The notes under the pieces were generated by a model, which was not told where the DNA came from, did no database searches, and was given only the letters and a program-made list of their open reading frames with translations. Below are positions 27,349-35,901 of a DNA stretch of 64,000 bases, in pieces. This DNA is from a virus, in the IMG/VR virus record IMGVR_UViG_3300024257_000005, positions 1 to 64,000 of that record, one strand, 5' to 3'. The translations under genes and the position numbers were made by a program. The number at the start of each line of letters is the position of its first letter. Positions within the stretch are counted from its first letter, which is position 1.

Positions 27349-28297
27349 GCTATATGAGATCCAGCAAGAATTTACAGATGAATTTTTTAAAACAAAATAC
27401 GGACTAACCGTAAAAGATATTCGAGCAGACAATGATAAGCTGGTGAGCTGGACTAAGGAATATATATTATCTCTTATCAAGGAAGCCACAGAGCTGCTTG
27501 ATGAAATCGATTGGAAAACACATACCAACAAAATGTCCGATGGTATTACTGATAACTTCTTAGAAGAGGGAGTTGATGTTATGAAATACTTGTTTGGGCT
27601 ATTGCACATTCATGGATTCTCATTTGACCAAATTGAAGAAAAATTTATCGATAAGAGTAATGTTGTTCAGGCAAAATTTGAACAAGCCATTGCTTTGAAG
27701 CACCTACAAGAAAATCAATCTAAATACAAGATTGCAGCAATAGATATTGATGGAGTTATTGCCGACTGGGAAAAGGGATATATAAATTTTATTTGGGAAA
27801 ATACTATGTTTGTACCCAAGTCAACAAAACTTGCAAAAGCTGAAATACCAAAGCAGCTTATGATGGAAACCAAGGAGAAATTTAGACTATCTGGAAAGAA
27901 AAGAGATCTAGAAGTGATCCCTGGAGCAAAAGAATTTATCGACTGGCTAAAAGATCAGGGATATTATGTAATACTTTTGACGGCTCGTCCATATAAAGAA
28001 TATTCAAGAATCTATAGCGATACTCTTCATTGGTTGAAGAAAAATAATATTCAATATGATCTAATTATCTGGAATGAAAAGAAGGAAGACTTCTTAATGA
28101 AATATTTTCCAGATGTTAAATTTGTGATTGATAATGAAAGAGGAAATGTTGAAAAATTATCACAAGAGTTTCTAACATTTTGGAAAGCAGAAAAACCTCT
28201 TGACCAATCCGACTCATTAGGATTATCAATAAAGAAAGACAGACTCGTCCAGTTTGGCAATTTTGAGGACATCAAATGTTTTATAGAAGAAATCTAG
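27332..28297 (+). CDS. Fusion of all-alpha NTP pyrophosphatase and HAD 5'-nucleotidase
   Basis: ATG at 27332 overlapping the previous gene, with GGAGG upstream; TAG stop; 321 residues. Residues about 1-125 are helical, with KEATELLDEIDWK and EEGVDVMKYLFG, the E-x-x-E...E-x-x-D metal pattern of MazG/dimeric dUTPase-like enzymes. Residues 140-320 form a HAD domain: AIDIDGVIADWE (nucleophile and acid Asp), LLTARPYKEY, and VIDNERGN. The pair could turn dUTP or a host-specific dNTP into dNMP and then nucleoside. The substrate is an inference. Confidence 0.78.
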   Translation: MDSSSKLYEIQQEFTDEFFKTKYGLTVKDIRADNDKLVSWTKEYILSLIKEATELLDEIDWKTHTNKMSDGITDNFLEEGVDVMKYLFGLLHIHGFSFDQIEEKFIDKSNVVQAKFEQAIALKHLQENQSKYKIAAIDIDGVIADWEKGYINFIWENTMFVPKSTKLAKAEIPKQLMMETKEKFRLSGKKRDLEVIPGAKEFIDWLKDQGYYVILLTARPYKEYSRIYSDTLHWLKKNNIQYDLIIWNEKKEDFLMKYFPDVKFVIDNERGNVEKLSQEFLTFWKAEKPLDQSDSLGLSIKKDRLVQFGNFEDIKCFIEEI

Positions 28298-28306
28298 GAG
28301 CATATT

Positions 28307-28687
28307 GTGAAAGTACATGTGACATTTACATTTTATGAAAACCCAGCTGCAAAGCAAGAAATTTATTTCTGGGAAACTCTGGTAAAGCATCGACTTAAAG
28401 AAAAATATTATGACGATGATATTCTATCATATGTTCTTGGATACGGTGATGATGTAGAGCTTTTGGTATGTATTCCCATTGACTATTGTGAAACTGAAAC
28501 ACCAATGGCCATGCAAAATGAAATTAGTCATGCATATAAATTACATTCTTTAGAGGGTGATCTTACATATTTAAAAACACTGATCTTTGGAAAGGTCAAT
28601 CCAAAGCAATTGGATTTTTTAACAACATTCATACGACAATTAGAAACTGGAGAGATATATGAGAAAAGTATACATCACGGGGAATAA
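28307..28687 (+). CDS. Hypothetical protein
   Basis: GTG after AGGAGCATATT; TAA stop; 126 residues. Strand-rich N-terminus (MKVHVTFTFYENP), acidic middle. No motif recognised. Its 3' end overlaps the next gene by 29 bases. Confidence 0.7.
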   Translation: MKVHVTFTFYENPAAKQEIYFWETLVKHRLKEKYYDDDILSYVLGYGDDVELLVCIPIDYCETETPMAMQNEISHAYKLHSLEGDLTYLKTLIFGKVNPKQLDFLTTFIRQLETGEIYEKSIHHGE

Positions 28688-29681
28688 CGGATTTTTAGCA
28701 CGAAATCTAATAAAGAGAATCAATAGTCAGTTTAGCGATAAGCTGTTTGTTGCAACCGAAGGAACAGAAGATCTCATATTGACAGATAATGATGAGATTG
28801 ACATTGTAGAAAATCCATATGAAATACTTAAAGACTGGATTGAACGAGCTAAAATAGATGTTATCGTTCACAATGCTGCCATCGTAGGAACCGATGTTGT
28901 AGCCATCAATGCTAGGAAAGCAGTGGATGTAAATGTCTATGGTACCTATGTCATCGCTCAGATTGCGAGTGAGTTAAACATCCCAATTATATACATTGGA
29001 ACCACAGTCATCTATGACACATTTCTTGTAAATGAGACAAAAGAGGCTATAACTGAAGATACTTCAATATACCCTAGAACACTATATGCTTCTTCTAAAT
29101 ATGAAGGAGAGATGATTCTCAATATGTATTGCCGTAAATCAGGATATGCTATCCTTAGGCCTCTATTTTGTTATGGTGGTATTGGTGACATGAATAGCCT
29201 GATTGCAAAATCTGTCTATAATGTTGTATCAAGTACTAATGAGGAATTCAAAATATTTCTCGATCCAAACAATATGAAAGACTATATGCATGCATATGAT
29301 TTTGTCGATGCCATTGCTCATTCAATCATTAACAAATCATATCTAAAACTTGAAGACTACAATGTCTCATTAAACCAACCGATGAAAACAAGCGATATAG
29401 CTGACCTGATTGATAGTACTCTTTGCCGAGAAATTAGCAAGTATATCAAATGGGAACCTGATACAGATTATCTAGGTTATCACATTATTGACAATTTGAA
29501 ATTTAAGAAACATCATCCAGAATGGAATCCATCAATAACTCTTGAGCAAGGAATTAAGATGTACTACAACGATCTTGTAGCAGATGTTCTTGTTGGCGAG
29601 GGCAACTATAATCCTCTAAAACATTTACAGCAAATTGAGAAAGACGATGTAGATATATTAAAACATTATGCAAAAAAATAG
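28659..29681 (+). CDS. NAD-dependent sugar epimerase/dehydratase (SDR family)
   Basis: ATG at 28659 inside the previous gene with GGAGAGATAT upstream; TAG stop; 340 residues. Extended SDR: VYITGNNGFLARNL (G-x-x-G-x-x-x), VIHNAA-type VHNAAIVG, and the catalytic YASSKYEGE (Y-x-x-x-K). Likely acts on a nucleotide sugar such as a dTDP- or UDP-sugar. Placed just before dnaE with a promoter between, so it ends its operon. It is separated by 20 kb from the second epimerase at 49900. Confidence 0.82.
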   Translation: MRKVYITGNNGFLARNLIKRINSQFSDKLFVATEGTEDLILTDNDEIDIVENPYEILKDWIERAKIDVIVHNAAIVGTDVVAINARKAVDVNVYGTYVIAQIASELNIPIIYIGTTVIYDTFLVNETKEAITEDTSIYPRTLYASSKYEGEMILNMYCRKSGYAILRPLFCYGGIGDMNSLIAKSVYNVVSSTNEEFKIFLDPNNMKDYMHAYDFVDAIAHSIINKSYLKLEDYNVSLNQPMKTSDIADLIDSTLCREISKYIKWEPDTDYLGYHIIDNLKFKKHHPEWNPSITLEQGIKMYYNDLVADVLVGEGNYNPLKHLQQIEKDDVDILKHYAKK

Positions 29682-29709
29682 TTTACAATTGGTCGTTAAG
29701 GGTTATATT
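29682..29709 (+). promoter_or_regulatory. sigma70-like promoter before dnaE
   Basis: TTTACA (29682-29687), 16 bases, TATATT (29704-29709) within GGGTTATATTG. It starts one base after the epimerase stop and is 19 bases upstream of the dnaE start. Shares the GGGTTATATTG block with the promoters at 38812 and 55006. Confidence 0.65.
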
Positions 29710-29728
29710 GGTTCGATAAGGAGATTAC

Positions 29729-32700
29729 GTGAATAAAGAACAGATACATAATTTAATAAAAGGACAATATCCAGATGAAGAGATAGTTCTTCCACAAGGA
29801 TATGTCAAATCGTCGTTTATGGTTGTTAGTGAAAAGCCACTGAAGGATGAAGATTGGCTAAAGGTATTACTAGACAAAGTAAATATCGATACGTATACTA
29901 CATGGAAGACTTCGGTTTCAAAAAATGGAGCTGATGTAGATGATATAAGCGAATTGGTTGACCATGTAATTGAAAACGAAATAGTCAATGTACAACCACA
30001 GATCATTTTTACAATAGGTGAAAAAGTAAGTAAGGCTTTTAAAAAGCTTGACGGAACTGTTTTATTTGTAGAACTCACTGAAGATTTAGATGATGATGAA
30101 TTGGATGACCGGAAAAATGAAATTAGACAGATTGTATTTCGATCTACATTTATTAATTTCCATCACCACAACCAATTCTCATTTAGAGATGGTCTAGGAA
30201 CTGAAGATCAAATTGTTCAAAGATTAATGAAGCTTAAAATGCCAGGGTTCTGTCTTACGAATCATGGTAATATGAATGCTCATTTTAGATTATATAATGC
30301 AGCAAAAGCATATGGAATCAAACCGATCTATGGAAATGAGATGTACTACTGTCCAAATATTCAGGAGATCAACAAGCTCAAACTTTCAAAGGAAAAAGAA
30401 GATGTAGCAAAAAGAGTTGAGCTATCAAAAGAATCCTACCATTTAACTGTACTGGCCAAAAACGAAACCGGCTATTACAACCTTATTAAAATGAGCAATA
30501 TTAGTTGGATTGAAAACTTCTATAAATTCCCCAGAATCGATGACGAACTTCTTGAAAAACATAAAGAAGGACTGATAGTTCTATCAGGCTGCATTGGTGG
30601 ATTTATTCCAAAGAATCTGATTAATGACAATGAAGAGGCAGCCTATGAAAAAGCCAGACTATATAAAGACTGGTTTGGTGATGATTTCTATATTGAGTTG
30701 CACTCTACAGATTATGAACCTCAAAAAGAAGCCAATGAAAAGTTGGTAAAGCTGGCTAAAGATTTAGACATCAAAACTGTAATTGCATCAGACACTCACT
30801 ACATAAATAAAGGTGATGATGAAATTCAGCAGATCATGATGCTGAACAATGCAAAACAAAGTATTGAAGACTTAAATGATCCTACTACCAAAACGTGGTC
30901 ATTCTCTGTGAAAGATCTATACATTAAATCGATTGATGCTCTTATGAGTGATTTTGATGATAAGATGAAAAATGTAAACTATGATGAAAAAGATTTTGTC
31001 ACTTCTATTCTAAATGTAAACGAGCTGTTCACAAGGATAGAACATTTTGACATTGATAACTCATTAAAGCTTCCAAATATGGGTGAAAACTCTAGTGGTG
31101 AATTCAGAAAATTATTGAAAGAGGGAATAGAATACAGAAAACTAGAGGTAACAGAAAAACTTCTAGATAGACTCAAGATAGAAATGGACATCATTGAAAA
31201 ATTAGGTTACGTAGACTATTTCTTAATTATGGCAGATATCATTGTTTGGACAAAGGATAAATTTGGAGAATATAGTGTCGGCCCTGGTAGAGGATCAGCT
31301 GCTGGATCTTTGGTAAACTTTTTATTGAAAATTACTGATGTAAATCCACTAAATCACGAAATGCTCTTATTCGAAAGATTTCTATCTCCAGGTAGAGCTG
31401 ATGTTCCTGATATTGACACTGATTTTAGTCCAGATATTAGACCGTTGGTCAAAGAATATATTGTTGAACGATTCGGTAGAGAGTATGTATGTTCAATTGG
31501 AAACTATCAAACGCTTAAATTGAAATCAGCAATGCAAGATGTTTTTAGAACATTGAATATTCCATTTGGAGAGGTTGTCTTAGCAACAAAGGAAATTGGA
31601 AATCTATCTCCAGATGATGAAATTTTACCAGTTGCAGATATTAGAAAAGATTATAAGATGCTTGATGATCTCTTGAGGAGATACCCAGAGACTGAAAGGT
31701 TTATTGATAGCCTAAAGGGATTGGTAAAATCAACAGGACAACATGCTGCAGGAGTTATTGTATCTAGTAAGAAATTGACAGAAAATATTCCTCTTGTTAT
31801 TACTTCATCCAAAGAGATAGTATCTGCAAATACCGAAGGTGGTGATAACCACGAACTAACAGCTTTGGGATATATCAAATATGATATTCTCAGTCTTACT
31901 ACACTGAAATTGATCAATGATTGTAGTAAATATATTCTAGAAAGACATGGTGTGGATTTAGACTGGAATGAAAAAGAGTATGACGATGAAAGAATGTACG
32001 AGCTTCTTCATAAAGGTGATACATATGGAGTATTTCAATTTTCAAGTCCTCTGGCCACAAAATATCTAGAATCAATGAAGCCAGACGATCTTAATGATCT
32101 ATGTGCTGCTTCAGCCTTATTAAGACCAGGGCCATTAGATCAGAAAATGCACGAAGAATATAGCCTCATCAAAAGTGGTGAAAAAGACTATTCAATCAAC
32201 GAGGCATTAAAAGATATTCTAGGTCCTACATTCGGTATCATTGTTTATCAAGAACAGATATTGAGAATATGTCAAGAGCTTGGTGGCTTTACAAAAACTG
32301 AAGCTAATGTATTTCGTAAGGCTTTGGTGAAATATGAAAAATCTCCAGAACATGAAAAGAAAAGACGTGAAAGAGTTAAATCATTTTCAGTAAAATTGAT
32401 TGAAGGGCTTGAAAAATATATGTCCTCAAATGAAGCTACCAAGCTTTGGGAAATCATTGAATCATTTGCTAGATATGGTTTCAACTATGCTCATTCACTT
32501 TCATATTCAATTTTATCACATAGGCAATTATATCAGAAGTTCTTCTATCCTATGGAATACTATTGCTCATTTTTAAACAATGAAGAATTATCAGCGTATG
32601 CAAGAATCATTAGAAAAATGACCAAATTTGAATTGCGTAAATTCGACTATGACGATATGTCAATAACAGAAACATTCAATGCTAACATTGCCAAGCCTAA

Positions 32701-33397
32701 TTTTTCACTAATGAATTCTGATTTTATAATCGATGGAGATGAAATTGTTCATGGCATCACTAAAATAAAGTTTATTACTCAAAAGGCTTTTGATATTTTA
32801 AAGGATAACTACGACATAATAGATCTTGAAAATATTGATCTACTATTGGGAAAGAAATATTTGAATCACCTTGGCAAGAATGCCTATTTAATTAATAAGA
32901 GAATATTTGCAGCATTAGTATTTTCAGGAGCATTGGACTATCTTGATATGAGTAGAAATGATATAATCGATAGATATAATGACATTAGAAAAATGAAAGA
33001 TAAGGCTGCCGTTCCTCACATTGAAAATAAATCAGATAGGACCGCCAAGGAAAAAGACTATCTAGGATATTCGATGGATGGAAATAGAGAATTTAGAGCT
33101 TTTCGAGATGAATATTATGCTGCTCTTCCTGGGACTGCAAATCTTGATGAAATTTTTGATGAAGAGCATATGTCTCAAGCTAGTGACATATTCAGAATAT
33201 CCAAGGTTACTATGAAGAAAACAAAGAACGATAAGGACTACCGACTGGTCGAACTTGATACTATCGATAGAGCATTCTATCCAGTATTTGTCTGGAAGAA
33301 GGAAATTGATCTTAAAAAGGGATCGCTATACATTGGCGACCTAGCTAAAAGCAACGGATTTATAACACTAGAAAATGTGGAGTTAATTAATGAATAA
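29729..33397 (+). CDS. dnaE: DNA polymerase III alpha subunit (family C, DnaE-like)
   Basis: GTG after TAAGGAGATTAC; TAA stop overlapping the next start; 1222 residues. An extra N-terminal region of about 140 residues precedes the PHP domain (FHHHNQFSFRDG, His145-147). The polymerase core has GPGRGSAAGSLV, and DVPDIDTDFSPDIR with Asp561 and Asp563 as metal ligands. Further motifs are VYQEQILRICQELGGFT and FNYAHSLSYSILSHRQLYQ. It is likely the main replicative polymerase. A bacterial-type family C enzyme in a T4-like setting is unusual. All Trp codons I checked here are TGG; the frame has no TGA. Confidence 0.92.
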   Translation: MNKEQIHNLIKGQYPDEEIVLPQGYVKSSFMVVSEKPLKDEDWLKVLLDKVNIDTYTTWKTSVSKNGADVDDISELVDHVIENEIVNVQPQIIFTIGEKVSKAFKKLDGTVLFVELTEDLDDDELDDRKNEIRQIVFRSTFINFHHHNQFSFRDGLGTEDQIVQRLMKLKMPGFCLTNHGNMNAHFRLYNAAKAYGIKPIYGNEMYYCPNIQEINKLKLSKEKEDVAKRVELSKESYHLTVLAKNETGYYNLIKMSNISWIENFYKFPRIDDELLEKHKEGLIVLSGCIGGFIPKNLINDNEEAAYEKARLYKDWFGDDFYIELHSTDYEPQKEANEKLVKLAKDLDIKTVIASDTHYINKGDDEIQQIMMLNNAKQSIEDLNDPTTKTWSFSVKDLYIKSIDALMSDFDDKMKNVNYDEKDFVTSILNVNELFTRIEHFDIDNSLKLPNMGENSSGEFRKLLKEGIEYRKLEVTEKLLDRLKIEMDIIEKLGYVDYFLIMADIIVWTKDKFGEYSVGPGRGSAAGSLVNFLLKITDVNPLNHEMLLFERFLSPGRADVPDIDTDFSPDIRPLVKEYIVERFGREYVCSIGNYQTLKLKSAMQDVFRTLNIPFGEVVLATKEIGNLSPDDEILPVADIRKDYKMLDDLLRRYPETERFIDSLKGLVKSTGQHAAGVIVSSKKLTENIPLVITSSKEIVSANTEGGDNHELTALGYIKYDILSLTTLKLINDCSKYILERHGVDLDWNEKEYDDERMYELLHKGDTYGVFQFSSPLATKYLESMKPDDLNDLCAASALLRPGPLDQKMHEEYSLIKSGEKDYSINEALKDILGPTFGIIVYQEQILRICQELGGFTKTEANVFRKALVKYEKSPEHEKKRRERVKSFSVKLIEGLEKYMSSNEATKLWEIIESFARYGFNYAHSLSYSILSHRQLYQKFFYPMEYYCSFLNNEELSAYARIIRKMTKFELRKFDYDDMSITETFNANIAKPNFSLMNSDFIIDGDEIVHGITKIKFITQKAFDILKDNYDIIDLENIDLLLGKKYLNHLGKNAYLINKRIFAALVFSGALDYLDMSRNDIIDRYNDIRKMKDKAAVPHIENKSDRTAKEKDYLGYSMDGNREFRAFRDEYYAALPGTANLDEIFDEEHMSQASDIFRISKVTMKKTKNDKDYRLVELDTIDRAFYPVFVWKKEIDLKKGSLYIGDLAKSNGFITLENVELINE

Positions 33398-34412
33398 CAA
33401 CAGTAATTTTTCAATCAAGGGCAAGACTATATACATAGAGGGATCTGATTATGCAGGTAAGACTACATTTATCAAAAACATATTAGACCATCCTGTTAGC
33501 ACGAATAATTTTATCTCTGATAGAAGTATTATTACATCTCTGATGTATGCAAAGATATTTAATAGAGATAAGGTTGACACATTTCAGCTTGAGGAGAGTT
33601 TTGTCCGATCATTGGAATCAAATGAAAATATGTACTTCCTATTGGATCCATCTGAAGAAGAGATTACTCGAAGAAGCAAACTAAGATCAGAAGATCTTGT
33701 AAGCATGGATCAGATTTTTGAACTAAAGAAAATGTATCGTGAGTTCTTTGAAAAATATAAACACTATGAATGTGTACATATACTTTCAAGTATAGATCCA
33801 GAAGGCGGCTTTTTGGTTCAAATGGCTTTCTTAAATAGAGCCTTCCCTACTAGATTCTCGGCTGACTACTACACTCTACTCTCAACACTTTATAGAAAAG
33901 AAGACCATGAGATTAATAATTATAGAATGCAATATTCTTTCAAAGACTTTCTCAATTTTGTAAACGAAACTCAAGTCACTTTGTTTGATATCGGAGAAAG
34001 CTGGATATATTTTCAAGGACTAGATAGAAGAATTGATAGAGATGCAATATCGGATAGAGAATATTATGAAAGAAAAATGGTTCTATCAAATCTAAAATTT
34101 AATACTCACATCATGATTGATAAGTATAAAGAGAAACTGAACTCAAGAAGGTTTCTATCTATTAATGATTCTTGCTTCTCATATACTCAAGTCAATATTA
34201 GAGAGGATAGAATAGTATTTACATTCAACTTTAGAAGCACTGAGGTTTGGAAAATGCTACCAGCTGATATGGATTTCATAGCCGAGCTTGTGGAAGATTA
34301 CATAACTTGGTTGGAGAAGGAATATGAATATGGAGATTTCAACTTTGATCCAAATGATAAAAAAATTATAATTGACTTAAACATGGCATCAGCCCATTTA
34401 AACATAGACTAA
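33390..34412 (+). CDS. Thymidylate kinase-like protein with possible TS-like C-terminal domain
   Basis: ATG overlapping the dnaE stop by 8 bases; TAA stop; 340 residues. The N-terminal 150 residues have a P-loop (IEGSDYAGKTTF), then SDRSIITSLMY as a DR(Y/S) motif and a lid-like arginine-rich region, matching dTMP kinases. The C-terminal half (residues 170-340) contains FTFNFRSTEVWKMLPADMDF, which recalls the dUMP-binding R-S-N/T-D..LP segment of thymidylate synthases, but I see no catalytic Cys-Pro. It may be a degenerate TS-fold domain. Neighbour of thyX and dCMP deaminase supports a dTTP pathway role. Confidence 0.65.
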   Translation: MNNNSNFSIKGKTIYIEGSDYAGKTTFIKNILDHPVSTNNFISDRSIITSLMYAKIFNRDKVDTFQLEESFVRSLESNENMYFLLDPSEEEITRRSKLRSEDLVSMDQIFELKKMYREFFEKYKHYECVHILSSIDPEGGFLVQMAFLNRAFPTRFSADYYTLLSTLYRKEDHEINNYRMQYSFKDFLNFVNETQVTLFDIGESWIYFQGLDRRIDRDAISDREYYERKMVLSNLKFNTHIMIDKYKEKLNSRRFLSINDSCFSYTQVNIREDRIVFTFNFRSTEVWKMLPADMDFIAELVEDYITWLEKEYEYGDFNFDPNDKKIIIDLNMASAHLNID

Positions 34413-34421
34413 GGAGAAAGC

Positions 34422-35432
34422 ATGAAAAAACAAGATGTAATTAACATGAGAGAAGCAATGGGAACATTACCATCTCAATCACCTGAAAAATCATACGATT
34501 ATTCAGACGACATATCTTCTATTTATGTGAAGATGACAGACTGGCCAAGAAATCCATACGAAGTATTAGTTAGAGCTGTTACTGCCACTTGGGGAGACGA
34601 TGCAACTGGATCAACTCAGAAGTGGGAAAAGCTTACACCTGAAAACCGGTATAGAGTTGCTTTATCTACATTGACAGGAAATACACTGCCTCAGGCACAA
34701 GAAGGATTACAATTCCAATTTGAAGTGAATGGATTGTCAAGAGCAGATTTTGATCAGCATGCTAGAGCTCGTATTGGTGCACATTTCATGAGCATTGGTA
34801 CTAGAGATAATAACAAATTGGATGCTAGGTTCTTGTTATATGATGACATTACTGAGCAAATGAAAGTTGATCCCGCCTACAAAGAGAAGGTTGAAAGCTG
34901 GATTAAATTGTCAAAAGATCTCTATGAAGAAACCATAAATCAATCGGAATCGTCATGGCAAACAGGTCGCTCATTCTTACCTCAATCAATTAATCATTCA
35001 TATGTGTTCGGAATGAATTATATTGCACTGAAAGGACAGATGGGAAGACGACTTATGGCTTGCGAACAAGAGGGAATTGTTGCACTCCATTGGAAAATCC
35101 GAAAAGAACTGGAAGATCACTTTCCACTATTAGCATCATTCTTAAGACCGGTATGTGATAAAGCACGTAAGTGTGTTTACATGGAAGGCCCAGAAGGAAT
35201 GACAAAATACTTTTCAAACCTATTTGACGGTTGTGGAAGATGGGAAATCAAGAACAAAGAAAATGCCGAATATAAAGAGTTCAACAGAAGTTGCTCTGAT
35301 TATAATCGTCTCCGAGAATTAGATATCCCAGTTTTAGATCCCCATGAATTTGTAAACTATGGACCAGATGATTTTGACAAATTAGATGAGAAGGATAAGC
35401 AGTGGTTTTATGACGAAGAAGATAGAGGGTAG
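34422..35432 (+). CDS. thyX: Flavin-dependent thymidylate synthase, ThyX-like
   Basis: ATG after AAGGAGAAAGC; TAG stop; 336 residues, longer than bacterial ThyX (about 220-250). The region FDQHARARIGAHFMSIGTRDN corresponds to the ThyX flavin/dUMP-binding R-H-R...S...Q-S-x-R element in a diverged form, and LDARFLLY and GQMGRRLMACEQ fit its helices. It would methylate dUMP made by the deaminase next door. The motif differs enough from the classical one that activity should be treated as probable, not certain. Confidence 0.72.
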   Translation: MKKQDVINMREAMGTLPSQSPEKSYDYSDDISSIYVKMTDWPRNPYEVLVRAVTATWGDDATGSTQKWEKLTPENRYRVALSTLTGNTLPQAQEGLQFQFEVNGLSRADFDQHARARIGAHFMSIGTRDNNKLDARFLLYDDITEQMKVDPAYKEKVESWIKLSKDLYEETINQSESSWQTGRSFLPQSINHSYVFGMNYIALKGQMGRRLMACEQEGIVALHWKIRKELEDHFPLLASFLRPVCDKARKCVYMEGPEGMTKYFSNLFDGCGRWEIKNKENAEYKEFNRSCSDYNRLRELDIPVLDPHEFVNYGPDDFDKLDEKDKQWFYDEEDRG

Positions 35433-35901
35433 AATATCATTAGCTGAGATGTATATCGATATAGCTCAGACAATATCCAAAAGAAGCACCTGTAAGCGAA
35501 AGCAAGTAGGTGCTGTGGTGGTTAAAGATTCATCAATTAGTGCATACGGATATAATGGAACACCTCATGGCTGGGATAATTGCTGTGAGGATTCTGAAAA
35601 TGAAACAAAGTCAGAAGTTATTCATGCTGAAATAAATGCAATAACAAAGATGGCTAAATCAAATGCGAGTATAGATGGATCGACTGTTTATATAACGTTG
35701 TCACCATGTTTTGATTGTGCTAAGGCAATAATACAATCAGGAATTACTACAGTTATCTATTTAGAAGAATATAGAGATGTAGACCCTCTACAGTTTCTAG
35801 CTGAAGCTGGAGTTGAAGTTCGACAAGTGGACGCAAAAGGCCGGATTATCAAAGTCTGGACAAAAGGCAAAGAACCTATCAAAATTAGTCAAGGAAAATA
35901 A
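35410..35901 (+). CDS. dCMP deaminase
   Basis: ATG at 35410 overlapping the end of thyX by 23 bases; ATG 35386 and ATG 35449 are in-frame alternatives. TAA stop; about 163 residues. Zinc-dependent cytidylate deaminase motifs: IHAEINAI (HAE) and SPCFDCAKAI (PCxxC), plus KRSTCKRKQVGAVVV near the N-terminus. It supplies dUMP for ThyX. Immediately followed by the helicase gene. Confidence 0.88.
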   Translation: MTKKIEGRISLAEMYIDIAQTISKRSTCKRKQVGAVVVKDSSISAYGYNGTPHGWDNCCEDSENETKSEVIHAEINAITKMAKSNASIDGSTVYITLSPCFDCAKAIIQSGITTVIYLEEYRDVDPLQFLAEAGVEVRQVDAKGRIIKVWTKGKEPIKISQGK

